51,774 nucleotides of DNA. It comes from Lentzea tibetensis (GTDB taxonomy: Bacteria > Actinomycetota > Actinomycetes > Mycobacteriales > Pseudonocardiaceae). This document shows, piece by piece, positions 1-7,841 of the stretch (the first letter of the stretch is position 1; each line of letters begins with the position of its first letter). The notes below the pieces were generated by a model. That model was not told the origin of the DNA. It ran no database searches and saw only the letters and a list, made by a program, of their open reading frames with translations. The stretch covers positions 1-51,774 of the forward strand of contig NZ_VOBR01000043.1 in NCBI RefSeq assembly GCF_007845675.1. Direction: 5' to 3'. A program made the translations under genes and the position numbers.

Positions 1-23
1 GGCTTGACCATCCATAGGAGCAT

Positions 24-112
24 CTTGGGGCCCCTCGCGGCGTGGTGGGGCCGGCTCCGCCGGCAGGAAGAGCACCTGCCGGCCCGATAGGGGTACCACG
101 CCGCACCCCAAG
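24..112. repeat. nested inverted repeat at window start
   Basis: The outer arms at 24-30 and 37-46 pair with 95-104 and 106-112 (GCGGCGTGGT against ACCACGCCGC). An inner hairpin pairs 59-67 with 75-83 (GCCGGCAGG against CCTGCCGGC). Bases 1-8 and 111-120 also nearly pair, so the whole 120 bp may be one palindromic element. It could be a strong bidirectional terminator or a small repetitive element; no gene overlaps it. Confidence 0.6.
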
Positions 113-180
113 TCAAGGCCCAATCGCGCGGTGCCCACCACCCCGCACACTGCCGACGCGCACACTCCTTGCCTGATCAC

Positions 181-425
181 ACCTGCCCGCCTGCCGCCGG
201 GCCCGCCTTCCGTCGGTACACCGACCCACCTGCCGTCGGACTCGCCTTCCGCAATCACACCAGCCCACCTGCCGTCGTGCCCGCCTTCCGTAGACACCGA
301 CCCGCCTGCCGTCGGCCTCACCTTCCGTCGGCACACCGACCCACCCGCCGCCGGGCCCGCCAGCTCGACCCACCCGCGGCTGGGCCCGCCAGCTCGACCC
401 ACCCGCGGCTGGGCCCGCCTTTCGC
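181..425. repeat. degenerate ~39-bp tandem repeats
   Basis: Units beginning ACCGACCCACCTGCCG recur at about 181, 220, 259, 296 and 335 (39, 39, 37 and 39 bp apart). The last copies, from about 337 to 425, shorten to a 29-bp period, with two near-identical 29-bp units. Copies are adjacent with no spacer, so this is a tandem array and not a CRISPR. The several long open frames across it are a by-product of GC-rich repeats. Confidence 0.65.
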
Positions 426-661
426 CCGATGCGACACACCCCTGGCCCTGCGGGCCGCCGCTCGCGGCCGCGTCCCAGGCTCGCGCGGGCGTCCCCCGCG
501 CACGAGAACCCCCCGAATCGATGCTCCCAGCCAGCACCGACAATCCCCGGCCCCACAGACAGGTCAGCCACGAACCGGGGGGTGCGGAAGCCCGCAACTT
601 CCACGGCGCAGCGTGGACCCCGCGAGCGAAGCGAGGCCAGCACGCCAAGCAACCCACCACG

Positions 662-775
662 AAACCGGCAGAAGCAAAGGCGACCCACACCCCAACCGGC
701 ACGAACCAAAGGGGCACCGACCAAACCGGCAGGCACCAAGAGAGCAGGGCGAAACCGGCAGGTACCAAGGAAAGG
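662..775. repeat. short ~30-bp tandem repeats
   Basis: The core AACCGGCAGG/C followed by ACCAAG-like sequence recurs at about 663, 694, 724 and 753, that is every 29-31 bp. It lies in the same gene-free stretch as the 39-bp array but has a different unit. I see no promoter or conserved protein in 113-919; the open frames there are Pro/Arg/Thr-rich and low-complexity. Confidence 0.5.
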
Positions 776-919
776 AGCGCCCGCCGCACTGGCGAGCACC
801 GCACCGCCCAACGGGCGCGGCCCAACTACGGAACCGGCAGCCGACCGTTCCTCAACACACTTCGGCCCCAGCCCGGCCCCGCTCCCAACCCCCGGAGCCA
901 CAGCCCCAGAGACGAGCAG

Positions 920-3232
920 CTACAGCTTCGTCATCGGCACACCGCCGATGAGCATGAGCCGAACAGTCCCGGCCGAGCCGAAGTCGATGGTCGCGGTGGC
1001 CCTGGGCCCGACGCCGTCGACGGCTACGACGGAGCCGAGGCCGTACTTGTCGTGCGTGACGCGGTCGCCGACATCCAGCTTCATCGCCGGGGTGTCCTGC
1101 CAGCCGCGTGAAGGCGCGGGGCGGGAGCCCAGGCCGCCGGAGGCGGTGGATCCGCGGCGCCAGGTGGTGGCTGTCGTGGGAGCCGCGCGCGTGGGTTCGA
1201 CGCGGCGCCAGTCGAGCAGGTCGGCTGGGATCTCGCCGAAGAAGCGGGATGCGGGGTTGGCCGACGGCTGGCCCCACGCCGAGCGGACGAGTGCGCGGGA
1301 CAGGTACAGGCGTCGCTGCGCGCGGGTGATGCCTACGTAGGCGAGGCGGCGTTCCTCGGACAGCTCCTGGGGGTCGCCCAGTGCGCGCATGTGCGGGAAC
1401 ACGCCGTCTTCCCAGCCGGTGCAGAACACGACCGGGTACTCGAGGCCCTTGGCGGTGTGCAGGGTCATCAGGGTGACCACGCCGTCGGACTCGGCGTCCG
1501 GGATCTGGTCCGCGTCCGCCACCAGCGACACGCGCTCCAGGAACGCGGCTAGCGAGCCCTCCACCACGACCGTGTCCTCCTCGGACGCGGGGGGCTGCTC
1601 GGTGAACTCGCGGGCGACGGTGACTAGCTCGTTCAGGTTCTCGATGCGGGTGTGGTCCTGCGGGTCGTCCGACGCCTCCAGCTCGGCGCGATAACCCGTG
1701 CGGGACAACACTTCTTCGAGGATGTCCGCCACGTCGTCGCCGCGGGTGACCATCTCGCCGAGTGAGTCCATCAGCTCGACGAAACCGGCGATCGCGTTGC
1801 GGGAGCGGGGGTTCAGCATCGGCACGCGGTCGTGCACGGCCTCGCGCAGGGCGGCGGCGAAACTGATGCGTTCGCGTTCGGCGTAGGTGGAGACGCAGGC
1901 CTCTGCGCGGTCGCCGATGCCGCGCTTCGGCACGTTGAGGATGCGGCGCAACGACACCGTGTCCTCGGGGTTCGCGAGGGTGCGGAGGTACGCGAGTGCG
2001 TCGCGGACCTCGCGGCGCTCGTAGAAGCGCACGCCGCCGACCACTCGGTACGGCAGGCCGAGGCGGATGAAGATCTCCTCGAACACGCGCGACTGGTTGT
2101 TCGTGCGGTAGAAGACGGCGATCTCGCTGTTGTTGAACTCGCCGCTGTCGATCAGGTGGTCGATCTCGCGTGCGACGAACGCGGCCTCGTCGTGCTCGTT
2201 GTCCGCGACGTAGCCGACGATCTTCTCGCCCTCGCCGAGGTCGCTCCACAGGCGCTTGTCGCGGCGGTTCGGGTTGCGCGAGATGACGGCGTTCGCGGCC
2301 GTCAGGATGTTCTGCGTCGAGCGGTAGTTCTGCTCGAGCAGGATCGTGGTCGCCTGCGGGTAGTCGCGCTCGAACTCGACGATGTTGCGGATCGTCGCGC
2401 CGCGGAACGCGTAGATCGACTGGTCCGCGTCGCCGACGACGCACAACTCGGCGGGCGGGACCTCGCCGCCCGCGACGCCGACGAGCTCGCGCACCAGCGT
2501 GTACTGCGCGTGGTTCGTGTCCTGGTACTCGTCGACCAGCACGTGCCGGAACCGGCGGCGGTAGTGCTCGGCGACGTCCGGGAACCGCTGCAGCAGCTCG
2601 ACCGTCTTCATGATCAGGTCGTCGAAGTCCATCGAGTTCGACTCGACCAGGCGCCGCTGGTACACGGCGTAGACCTCGGCGACGCGGCGCTCCAGGTCGT
2701 TGGTCGCGGCGTCGGCCGCTTCCTGCGTGGAGATCAGCTCGTTCTTGAGGTTCGAGATGTGCACGGCGAGCGTGCGGGCCGCGTAGCGCTTCGGGTCGAG
2801 GTCCAGGTCTCGCGCCACGAGCGTGATGAGCCGCCGCGTGTCGTCGGAGTCGTAGACCGAGAAGTTCGACGACATGCCAAGGGTTTTGGCCTCGCGGCGC
2901 AGCACCCGGACGCACATCGAGTGGAACGTCGACACCCACATCGACCTGGCGCGGCCGCCGACCATGTCGGAGACGCGCTCCTTCATCTCCGCGGCTGCCT
3001 TGTTGGTGAACGTGATCGCCATGATCTGGCCGGGGTGCACGTCCCGTTCCGCCAGCAGGTAAGCGATTCGCCTGGTGAGCACACGGGTCTTGCCCGAACC
3101 GGCACCGGCGACCACGAGCAGCGGTGCACCGCTGTGCTCGACGGCACGGCGCTGCGCCGGGTTCAGGTCGGCGAGCAGGTGATCGGACCGGGAAGGGGTG
3201 TGACTTGCGGGCAAGTCGAACAAGGCGCTCAT
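920..3232 (-). CDS. pcrA: ATP-dependent DNA helicase PcrA/UvrD
   Basis: This is a superfamily 1A 3'-5' DNA helicase acting in nucleotide-excision repair and replication-fork clearing. The 770-residue protein is full length. It has a Q-motif (LNPAQRRAV, near residue 23), Walker A (AGAGSGKT, 42-49), motif Ia (TFTNKAAAEM), Walker B (VDEYQDTNHAQ, around 235), motif III (VVGDADQSIYAFRGA), motif IV (QNYRST), motif V (LHTAKGLEYPVVF) and motif VI (VGITRAQRRLYLSRA). The C-terminal 50 residues form the Tudor-like segment with the VGDRVTHDKYGLGSV motif that in PcrA binds RNA polymerase. The start at 3232 places the Q-motif at the usual distance. It is followed by a gene-free region and preceded by a terminator-like hairpin. 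Confidence 0.97.
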   Translation of the reverse strand: MSALFDLPASHTPSRSDHLLADLNPAQRRAVEHSGAPLLVVAGAGSGKTRVLTRRIAYLLAERDVHPGQIMAITFTNKAAAEMKERVSDMVGGRARSMWVSTFHSMCVRVLRREAKTLGMSSNFSVYDSDDTRRLITLVARDLDLDPKRYAARTLAVHISNLKNELISTQEAADAATNDLERRVAEVYAVYQRRLVESNSMDFDDLIMKTVELLQRFPDVAEHYRRRFRHVLVDEYQDTNHAQYTLVRELVGVAGGEVPPAELCVVGDADQSIYAFRGATIRNIVEFERDYPQATTILLEQNYRSTQNILTAANAVISRNPNRRDKRLWSDLGEGEKIVGYVADNEHDEAAFVAREIDHLIDSGEFNNSEIAVFYRTNNQSRVFEEIFIRLGLPYRVVGGVRFYERREVRDALAYLRTLANPEDTVSLRRILNVPKRGIGDRAEACVSTYAERERISFAAALREAVHDRVPMLNPRSRNAIAGFVELMDSLGEMVTRGDDVADILEEVLSRTGYRAELEASDDPQDHTRIENLNELVTVAREFTEQPPASEEDTVVVEGSLAAFLERVSLVADADQIPDAESDGVVTLMTLHTAKGLEYPVVFCTGWEDGVFPHMRALGDPQELSEERRLAYVGITRAQRRLYLSRALVRSAWGQPSANPASRFFGEIPADLLDWRRVEPTRAAPTTATTWRRGSTASGGLGSRPAPSRGWQDTPAMKLDVGDRVTHDKYGLGSVVAVDGVGPRATATIDFGSAGTVRLMLIGGVPMTKL

Positions 3233-3247
3233 CGTGGGTCCACGTTA

Positions 3248-3279
3248 CCGGGCGGCACCGACAGTCCGGTGCCACCCGG
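3248..3279 (-). terminator. hairpin between secreted-protein genes and pcrA
   Basis: CCGGGCGGCACCG at 3248-3260 pairs with CGGTGCCACCCGG at 3267-3279, with one mismatch and a 6-nt loop. It lies just after the stop codon of the last secreted paralogue on the minus strand and before the pcrA start, so it probably ends that transcription unit. There is no clear U tract. Confidence 0.6.
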
Positions 3280-3290
3280 CGACGAGCACG

Positions 3291-3767
3291 TCAGACGCGA
3301 GTGTTGGTCTGGAACGGGACGCCTTCGTGCGCCGGCCCGAAATCGCCAGTGGTGGCGTACACGTCGATCGAACCGACGTCGTCCATGTGGTCGTGCACGT
3401 ACAGGTGGACGGTCAGCGTCGGCCACGCCTCGCCGGGCACCATGAGCTGCGGGTTGTGGCACTCGATGCCGCCGTCGACGTCCCAGCAGTCCCAGTCGTC
3501 GCCGCTGTAGTCGGCCACCTCGACCGCGTCCGGAACCGACACGAACACGGACACCTCGTCGAGGTTCTCGTCGGCGGCGTCGCTGAGGTCGACCGTGAAG
3601 TAGCCGAACGTGTTAGCCGTCCAGGTGCCTTCGCGGTCCACCCCCATCCCCATCCCGCGGTCGAGGTCGATCGACACCGGTGACGGCTCGTCAGAGGCGT
3701 GGGCGAGCGGTGACGCAGCAAGAGAAAGAGCCGCGGCAGCGCACACGGCAGCAGCAGTCTTGAACAT
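3291..3767 (-). CDS. secreted two-cysteine paralogue 1
   Basis: A 158-residue protein of unknown function, predicted secreted. A Sec-type signal peptide (MFKTAAAVCAAAALSLAASP, cleavage near AHA-SD at about 24) precedes an all-beta-looking domain. The signature is a W-x-C-W-D-V-D-G-G-x-E-C-H block followed by LMVPGEAWPTLTV. The two mature cysteines eight residues apart are suited to a disulfide. The C-terminal half (DVYATTGDFGPAHEGVPFQT) is also shared with the next two genes, so the three arose by tandem duplication. The leader carries a GGGGGAT element before the ATG, as in paralogue 2. I do not recognise a named domain; the arrangement resembles a small secreted beta-sandwich. Confidence 0.85.
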   Translation of the reverse strand: MFKTAAAVCAAAALSLAASPLAHASDEPSPVSIDLDRGMGMGVDREGTWTANTFGYFTVDLSDAADENLDEVSVFVSVPDAVEVADYSGDDWDCWDVDGGIECHNPQLMVPGEAWPTLTVHLYVHDHMDDVGSIDVYATTGDFGPAHEGVPFQTNTRV

Positions 3768-3797
3768 CGAAAATCCCCCAAAGCGAAAAGAATCGGA

Positions 3798-4262
3798 TCA
3801 GACGGTCTGGAACGGCACGCCTTCGTGCGCGGGCCCGTACTCGCCGGTCGTGGCGTACACGTCGATCGAGTCGGGCGCGTCCATCTCGTCGTGCACCCTG
3901 GCGTAGATCAACAGGTCCGGCCACGACTCACCGGGAACCATCAGGCGCGGGTTGTGGCACTCGACGCCGCCGTCGACGTCCCAGCACTCCCACTCGGCGG
4001 AGATGGTGAACAGCTCGATCTCGTCGGGAATCGAGACGAACAGCGTCAGCTCGTCCAGGTTCTCGTCACCGGCGTCGCTGGTGGACACCCTGAAGTAGAA
4101 GTCGTCCTGGTCGGCGATCCAGGTGCCGTCCTCGTCCACCCGGAGCCCGTCGCGGGGTGTCAGCTGGATGGCCACCGGCGACGGCTCGGACGCCTGGGCG
4201 GCTGGTGAGACAGCGAGAGAAAGGGCCGCGGCAGCGCACACGGCGGCGACAACCTTGAACAT
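3798..4262 (-). CDS. secreted two-cysteine paralogue 2
   Basis: This 154-residue secreted protein is clearly paralogous to its downstream neighbour. The signal peptide (MFKVVAAVCAAAALSLAVSP) is nearly identical, and it shares the WECWDVDGGVECHN block, LMVPGESWP and a DVYATTGEYGPAHEGVPFQT tail. The gap to paralogue 1 is only 30 bp, so they are probably cotranscribed. The ribosome-binding sequence GGGGGAT directly before the ATG forms one arm of a perfect 14-bp inverted repeat that separates this gene from paralogue 3, so translation could depend on mRNA folding. Function unknown. Confidence 0.85.
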   Translation of the reverse strand: MFKVVAAVCAAAALSLAVSPAAQASEPSPVAIQLTPRDGLRVDEDGTWIADQDDFYFRVSTSDAGDENLDELTLFVSIPDEIELFTISAEWECWDVDGGVECHNPRLMVPGESWPDLLIYARVHDEMDAPDSIDVYATTGEYGPAHEGVPFQTV

Positions 4263-4266
4263 GGAA

Positions 4267-4321
4267 GATCCCCCAGTGGTCTGAACAACTTACGCCCCAA
4301 GGGACGTACCACTGGGGGATC
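4267..4321 (-). promoter_or_regulatory. 14-bp perfect hairpin containing the SD of paralogue 2
   Basis: GATCCCCCAGTGGT at 4267-4280 is the exact reverse complement of 4308-4321. In the minus-strand RNA the 3' arm holds the GGGGG purine run that would serve as ribosome-binding site for the ATG at 4262. It begins just after the stop codon of paralogue 3 at 4329. It can be read either as a terminator or as an SD-sequestering stem; no U run follows. Confidence 0.6.
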
Positions 4322-4328
4322 GGTTGCG

Positions 4329-4829
4329 TCAGGTGCTGGTGTTCGTCTTGAACGGAACCCTCTCGCCCGCCCAGCCGTACCGGCCGGTGGTCACCCAGAC
4401 CTCGATGGCGCCCGGCTCGTTCATGTGCGAATGAACCTGGTTGCGGACCGTCAGCGTCGGCCACGCCTCACCCGGCACGACCAGGTGCCCGGTGTGGCAC
4501 TCGATGCCGCCTTCAACGTCCCAGCAGTCCCAGCCCTCGCCGCTGAAGCCGGTCACCTCGACCTCGGCGGGGACGAAGACGTAAGCGTCCATCTCGTCCA
4601 GATCACCGTCTCCCTTGTCGGTGACCTTGACCGAGAACTCGGCGGACGACCGGGCCTCCCAGTAGCCGTACGTCTTGTTGATCGCCACACCCTTGCCGGG
4701 CGTGAGCTCGATGGACACCGGAGGTCTCTCACCCGATTCGGCGAAGGACGGTCTTTCGGCCGCGCTCGCCGGTAGTACCGCGACGGCCAGGCAAGCTGCG
4801 GCTGCCAGCACGGCGCTGGTGGTTTTCAC
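4329..4829 (-). CDS. secreted two-cysteine paralogue 3
   Basis: A 166-residue secreted protein, first gene of the three-paralogue run. I chose the GTG at 4829 because AGGAG lies eight bases upstream and it directly begins a signal peptide (KTTSAVLAAAACLAVAVLPA, cleavage near SAA); the frame is open further upstream but without signal-peptide character. It shares the block WDCWDVEGGIECHTGHLVVP, GEAWPTLTV and a GAIEVWVTTGRYGWAGERVP tail. It is more divergent than the other two, with a different signal peptide. Its upstream region runs towards the divergent chorismate mutase leader. Function unknown. Confidence 0.82.
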   Translation of the reverse strand: MKTTSAVLAAAACLAVAVLPASAAERPSFAESGERPPVSIELTPGKGVAINKTYGYWEARSSAEFSVKVTDKGDGDLDEMDAYVFVPAEVEVTGFSGEGWDCWDVEGGIECHTGHLVVPGEAWPTLTVRNQVHSHMNEPGAIEVWVTTGRYGWAGERVPFKTNTST

Positions 4830-4906
4830 GTTGTGTCTCCTGTTGGCCACGTTCTGTAGTTGACATGGACCCCCACGATCTGGTGATCGTATGGCACACT
4901 GTCGAC

Positions 4907-4969
4907 GTGCGCGCGACTCACTTCGAGTTTTTCTACGGGATCCGGACTCCGGCTCCCGTGGTCGCGTAG
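4907..4969 (+). CDS. Phe/Tyr-rich leader peptide of chorismate mutase
   Basis: A 20-codon open frame (GTG start, TAG stop) encodes a peptide containing THFEFFYGIR: three Phe and one Tyr within five residues, far above chance in this GC-rich DNA. Its end overlaps stem 1 of the hairpin set that precedes the chorismate mutase gene. This is what ribosome-mediated attenuation requires: a ribosome stalled for charged tRNA-Phe or tRNA-Tyr would change folding downstream. There is no good ribosome-binding site before the GTG, so a leaderless transcript is likely. TTGACA at 4860-4865 is a possible -35 but has no well-spaced -10. The peptide is too short to be confirmed by homology here. Confidence 0.72.
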   Translation: MRATHFEFFYGIRTPAPVVA

Positions 4970-5019
4970 CGCAGACAAGCCACCACGAAGCCCCGGAGTC
5001 CTCGGACACCGGGGCTTCG
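4935..5019 (+). promoter_or_regulatory. transcription attenuator (pause, antiterminator, terminator)
   Basis: Three competing stems are visible. Stem 1 pairs 4935-4945 with 4949-4959 and covers the end of the leader frame. The terminator-like stem pairs CGAAGCCCCGG (4986-4996) with CCGGGGCTTCG (5009-5019), 11 perfect bp. The alternative stem pairs GGACTCCGG (4944-4952) with CCGGAGTCC (4993-5001), 9 perfect bp, and excludes both others. A ribosome stalled on the Phe/Tyr codons at 4922-4936 would block stem 1 and favour the alternative stem. The terminator stem has no U tract, which is common in actinobacteria but weakens the call. Confidence 0.7.
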
Positions 5020-5062
5020 CTGCTGCCGGGCCAGGACTCGCAGAGTCGAAAGGTTCACCTCC

Positions 5063-5317
5063 ATGAGCACCACCGCGCCGGACATCGACGAGCTGCGCCA
5101 GGAGATCGACCACCTGGACGCCGAGATCCTGCGGCTCGTCGCACGTCGCGTCGAGGTCTCCAAGATCATCGGAGCCACCCGCATCGCCAACGGCGGCACG
5201 AAGATCGTGCACAACCGCGAGATCGACGTGCTGAACCGCTACAAGTCGCTCGGCCCCGAGGGCAAGGACCTCGCGATGATCCTGCTCAAGATGGGTCGCG
5301 GTCCGCTCGGCCGCTAG
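5063..5317 (+). CDS. aroQ: chorismate mutase, AroQ type
   Basis: It converts chorismate to prephenate, the first committed step to Phe and Tyr. The 84-residue all-helical protein has the AroQ pattern: IDELRQEIDHLDAEILRLVA, then RRVEVSKIIG and a later HNREIDVLNRYK. Its size and GxLGR C-terminus match the short actinobacterial subclass (Mycobacterium Rv0948c type), which is known to be activated by binding DAHP synthase. GAAAGG lies about 10 bases before the ATG. The leader peptide and attenuator upstream fit feedback by Phe/Tyr. Its stop codon overlaps the convergent deacetylase stop in a shared CTAG. Confidence 0.93.
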   Translation: MSTTAPDIDELRQEIDHLDAEILRLVARRVEVSKIIGATRIANGGTKIVHNREIDVLNRYKSLGPEGKDLAMILLKMGRGPLGR

Positions 5318-6366
5318 AGGACGCCTGGCCAGTGCGGGCCCACCGCGGCCCGCACCAGGTCGAGATCTCGGTCGACGAGCTGGCTGTCATCCGGGACGTA
5401 GGCGAGCGGGTCGGTCAGCAGCGAGAGCCCGAGCAGCCCCTCGACCAGCGCGTGCAGGCACAGCGCCGAGTACCCGCGCAGGTAACCGCCCTCCTGGGTG
5501 AGCACGACGCGCGTGCCGAACGCCGCGACCCTGCGGCCGATCTCGCGGTAGCCGGCCGCGGTCAGGTTGTGCCGCCCGTTCGGGTCGAACGCCGAGCCGT
5601 CGAACCCGGAGGCGCACACCAGCAGGTCCGGTGCGAACTCCCGCAGCACCGGGAACGCGATCTCGTCCAGCGCGCGCAGGTAGGCGGTGTCCCCCGCCCC
5701 CAGTGACAGCTCGATGTTGACGTTCACGCCCGCGGCGCCTACTTCGGACGGCGCGCCCGTCTGCGGGTGGTTGGGCCCCCACGAGCCGTGCCGCATGTGC
5801 ACGGACACCGTCAGCACGTCCGGCTCGGCGAAGAACACCTCCTGGGTGCCGTTGCCGTGGTGGACGTCCCAGTCCAGCACCGCGACGCGCAGGCCGGACC
5901 GCCGCGCGGTCTCGGCGACGAGCGCGGCGTTGTTCACGAAGCAGTACCCGTCCGCCATGGTCGGCTGCGCGTGATGCCCAGGCGGCCTGACCAGCGCGTA
6001 CGCCAGTGGCGCCCCGGACTCCAGCGCCGCCAGCGCCGTCCCGGCGGCGGCCAGCACCGAACGCCACGTCGACGGCCCGGCGACCGTGTTGACCTCCAGC
6101 GCCACGCGCGAGGACACCCGCAACGTGGACAAGTAGGAAGCGGAGTGCACGCGCAGCAGCTCGTCCAGGACGGCGTGCCTGCCCTCTCGCCACGTCAGGT
6201 GAGGTGCGACGGGCCCGTGGCGCAGCGCGTGGCGGAACGTCCGCAGCCGCGCCGCGTTCTCCGGGTGCGGTTCGAGCACGTCGAGCCACGGCCAGGAACC
6301 GGGGATCTCCCACAGGCCGGCACCCGCGTCGTGCTCCAGGCAGTCGTCATGCCAGAAGATCTCCAC
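5314..6366 (-). CDS. histone deacetylase family amidohydrolase
   Basis: A zinc-dependent deacetylase of the class II HDAC/acetoin-utilisation/acetylpolyamine amidohydrolase superfamily. The 350-residue protein carries RPPGHHAQP (127-135, the His-His charge relay), [26 protein letters not shown] (163-175; Asp and His zinc ligands), [11 protein letters not shown] (the third zinc-binding Asp) and QEGGY near the C-terminus for the catalytic Tyr. The likely substrate is an acetylated lysine or polyamine; it cannot be decided here. I chose the GTG at 6366 because homologues begin close to [10 protein letters not shown] and the residues further upstream are of random composition. It is convergent with chorismate mutase and divergent from a small membrane protein gene. 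Confidence 0.92.
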   Translation of the reverse strand: MEIFWHDDCLEHDAGAGLWEIPGSWPWLDVLEPHPENAARLRTFRHALRHGPVAPHLTWREGRHAVLDELLRVHSASYLSTLRVSSRVALEVNTVAGPSTWRSVLAAAGTALAALESGAPLAYALVRPPGHHAQPTMADGYCFVNNAALVAETARRSGLRVAVLDWDVHHGNGTQEVFFAEPDVLTVSVHMRHGSWGPNHPQTGAPSEVGAAGVNVNIELSLGAGDTAYLRALDEIAFPVLREFAPDLLVCASGFDGSAFDPNGRHNLTAAGYREIGRRVAAFGTRVVLTQEGGYLRGYSALCLHALVEGLLGLSLLTDPLAYVPDDSQLVDRDLDLVRAAVGPHWPGVL

Positions 6367-6432
6367 GTTCCCATTAGATATCAGGGGTGTCACCGATGGT
6401 CCCCAGCGGAAAATCGCAGGCACACTGGACGC

Positions 6433-6747
6433 ATGGTCATCGGTCTCATCGCGGCACTCATCGCCATCGTCGGGCTGCTCGCCGCGCTGGCGCACGACGG
6501 ATACCTCGCCATGCTCGGCTCCGCGGCGAAGAACAAGCGCGCCGCGGGCGCACCGATCGCGAACTACGTGCGCAGCCGCTGGACGGTCGCGGGTGTCACC
6601 ACTGCGGGCGCACTTCTCGGGTTGTTGATCACCACGGGTGACAGCACCACCGCGGACGTGCTCGGCGCGCTCATCGCGGGCGGCAGCGGTCTCGCCGCCA
6701 CGCAGGCGCTCCAGACGGAGCGCAAGAAGCTCAACAGCGGAACCTGA
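6433..6747 (+). CDS. small two-helix membrane protein
   Basis: A 104-residue hypothetical membrane protein. The ATG at 6433 opens with a hydrophobic helix ([19 protein letters not shown], residues 2-20), followed by a basic loop and a second helix ([16 protein letters not shown], about 51-66) and a Gly/Ala-rich stretch that may be a third. The C-terminus is charged (QTERKKLN). It starts 66 bp from the divergent deacetylase gene and is separated from the next gene by about 100 bp, so it is probably transcribed alone. I recognise no family. Confidence 0.75.
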   Translation: MVIGLIAALIAIVGLLAALAHDGYLAMLGSAAKNKRAAGAPIANYVRSRWTVAGVTTAGALLGLLITTGDSTTADVLGALIAGGSGLAATQALQTERKKLNSGT

Positions 6748-6851
6748 AAGTTCACACTTACGGGTGTCACTCGTCTTGAAACCACCCTTCCGGTTGGTTC
6801 GACACCGCTGAACGGCCCTACTCTGAGGAGGTCGCAGAGGGGTCTTTCGGA

Positions 6852-7679
6852 ATGGACGAACAGCCGGGCAAACACCGCCTGGACGCGGGGGCGGCGGCCC
6901 CGGTCGCCGGTGGTGGGAACGAAGTGCCGCAGCCGCGCCGCCGTCCGGTCGATCCGCTGTCGGACACCGATGGCCTGCGCAAGTTCAACATCGGCCTCGT
7001 CCCCGCCTCGGTCACGCCGCCGCGCACCTGGAAGCGCGCCGCGTGGTTCGCCGTGCTCTCGTCGGCGGGCGTGCTGATCGGCCTCACGATCGCCGCGGCC
7101 AAGCTCGTCGGCGCGAACGGCCCGGTGGAGCGCATCGGCCTGCCCGGCTACCCGTCGGACATCCCGATCATCACCGGCATCCGGGAGAACAACCCGCCCG
7201 CGTCGACGGCCGGTCAGCGGCCGACGGGCACCCGCGCGCCCGCCTCGGCGCCCGTTCAGGGCACCGGCGGGTCGTCGGCCGCGCCGGACCGCACGGGCGG
7301 TGCGACGGCGCGCCCGACCACCCAGCCGCCGATCGTCACCACGCTGCCCGGCGGCCAGGTGCCCGTCGTGGACGGCGGCAAGATCGCCGAGCGGACCGAG
7401 AAGTTCTACCGGGAGATGGCGACCAACGCGGACACGGCGATGGCGCTGACGACGGACAACTTCAAGGCGAACACCGAGGCGCTGCTGGAGGGCAGGCTCG
7501 CGGACGTGTCGCTGATCGAGGTCAAGGAGATCGCGGTCGACCCGTCGCAGGGCCTGACCGTGAGCCTGCTCCAGGTCACGAAGAAGGACGGCTCGGTCAG
7601 CACCGAGAAGCGCGAGCTCCGGTTCACGCTGACCGACCTGCCGCTCATCAACGGCGAACGTCTCTCGTCCGGCGGCTAA
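6852..7679 (+). CDS. single-pass membrane protein, NTF2-like ectodomain
   Basis: A 275-residue protein of unknown function. A cytoplasmic N-terminus of about 57 residues (basic, Pro-rich) precedes one transmembrane helix (WFAVLSSAGVLIGLTIAAAK, about 64-83), a low-complexity Pro/Thr/Ala linker (about 110-170) and a C-terminal domain of about 100 residues starting KIAERTEKFYREMATNADTA. That domain has the pattern FY-x-x-[LM] ... VTKKDGS, which resembles the extracellular tails of the neighbouring protein at 7842 and of the kinase at 11215. A role as a cell-surface partner or sensor of the same pathway is inference. The start is supported by GAGGAGG and AGGGG upstream. Confidence 0.72.
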   Translation: MDEQPGKHRLDAGAAAPVAGGGNEVPQPRRRPVDPLSDTDGLRKFNIGLVPASVTPPRTWKRAAWFAVLSSAGVLIGLTIAAAKLVGANGPVERIGLPGYPSDIPIITGIRENNPPASTAGQRPTGTRAPASAPVQGTGGSSAAPDRTGGATARPTTQPPIVTTLPGGQVPVVDGGKIAERTEKFYREMATNADTAMALTTDNFKANTEALLEGRLADVSLIEVKEIAVDPSQGLTVSLLQVTKKDGSVSTEKRELRFTLTDLPLINGERLSSGG

Positions 7680-7841
7680 AGGTCAGCACCGCATCAACCG
7701 ACAGTAGTTATCGACACCATCAGGCGATGTTGAGCGACCGCTGACCGCCACGAACGACTGAAGTCCGCCAACGAGCTGGCGTTGACGCGTGAGGTCACGG
7801 TACGTCTTCTGGTGACCACGAAGAGTACGGAGGCCAGGCCA

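Noticed and set aside
181-425. Possible CRISPR array
   Set aside because: Copies are adjacent, without unique spacers, and of varying length.
113-1111. Several long open frames on both strands in the first kilobase
   Set aside because: Low-complexity Pro/Arg/Thr composition across tandem repeats, and they run into pcrA on the other strand; no domain.
4860-4900. TTGACA as promoter of the attenuator transcript
   Set aside because: No -10 at 16-18 bp; kept only as a weak note.
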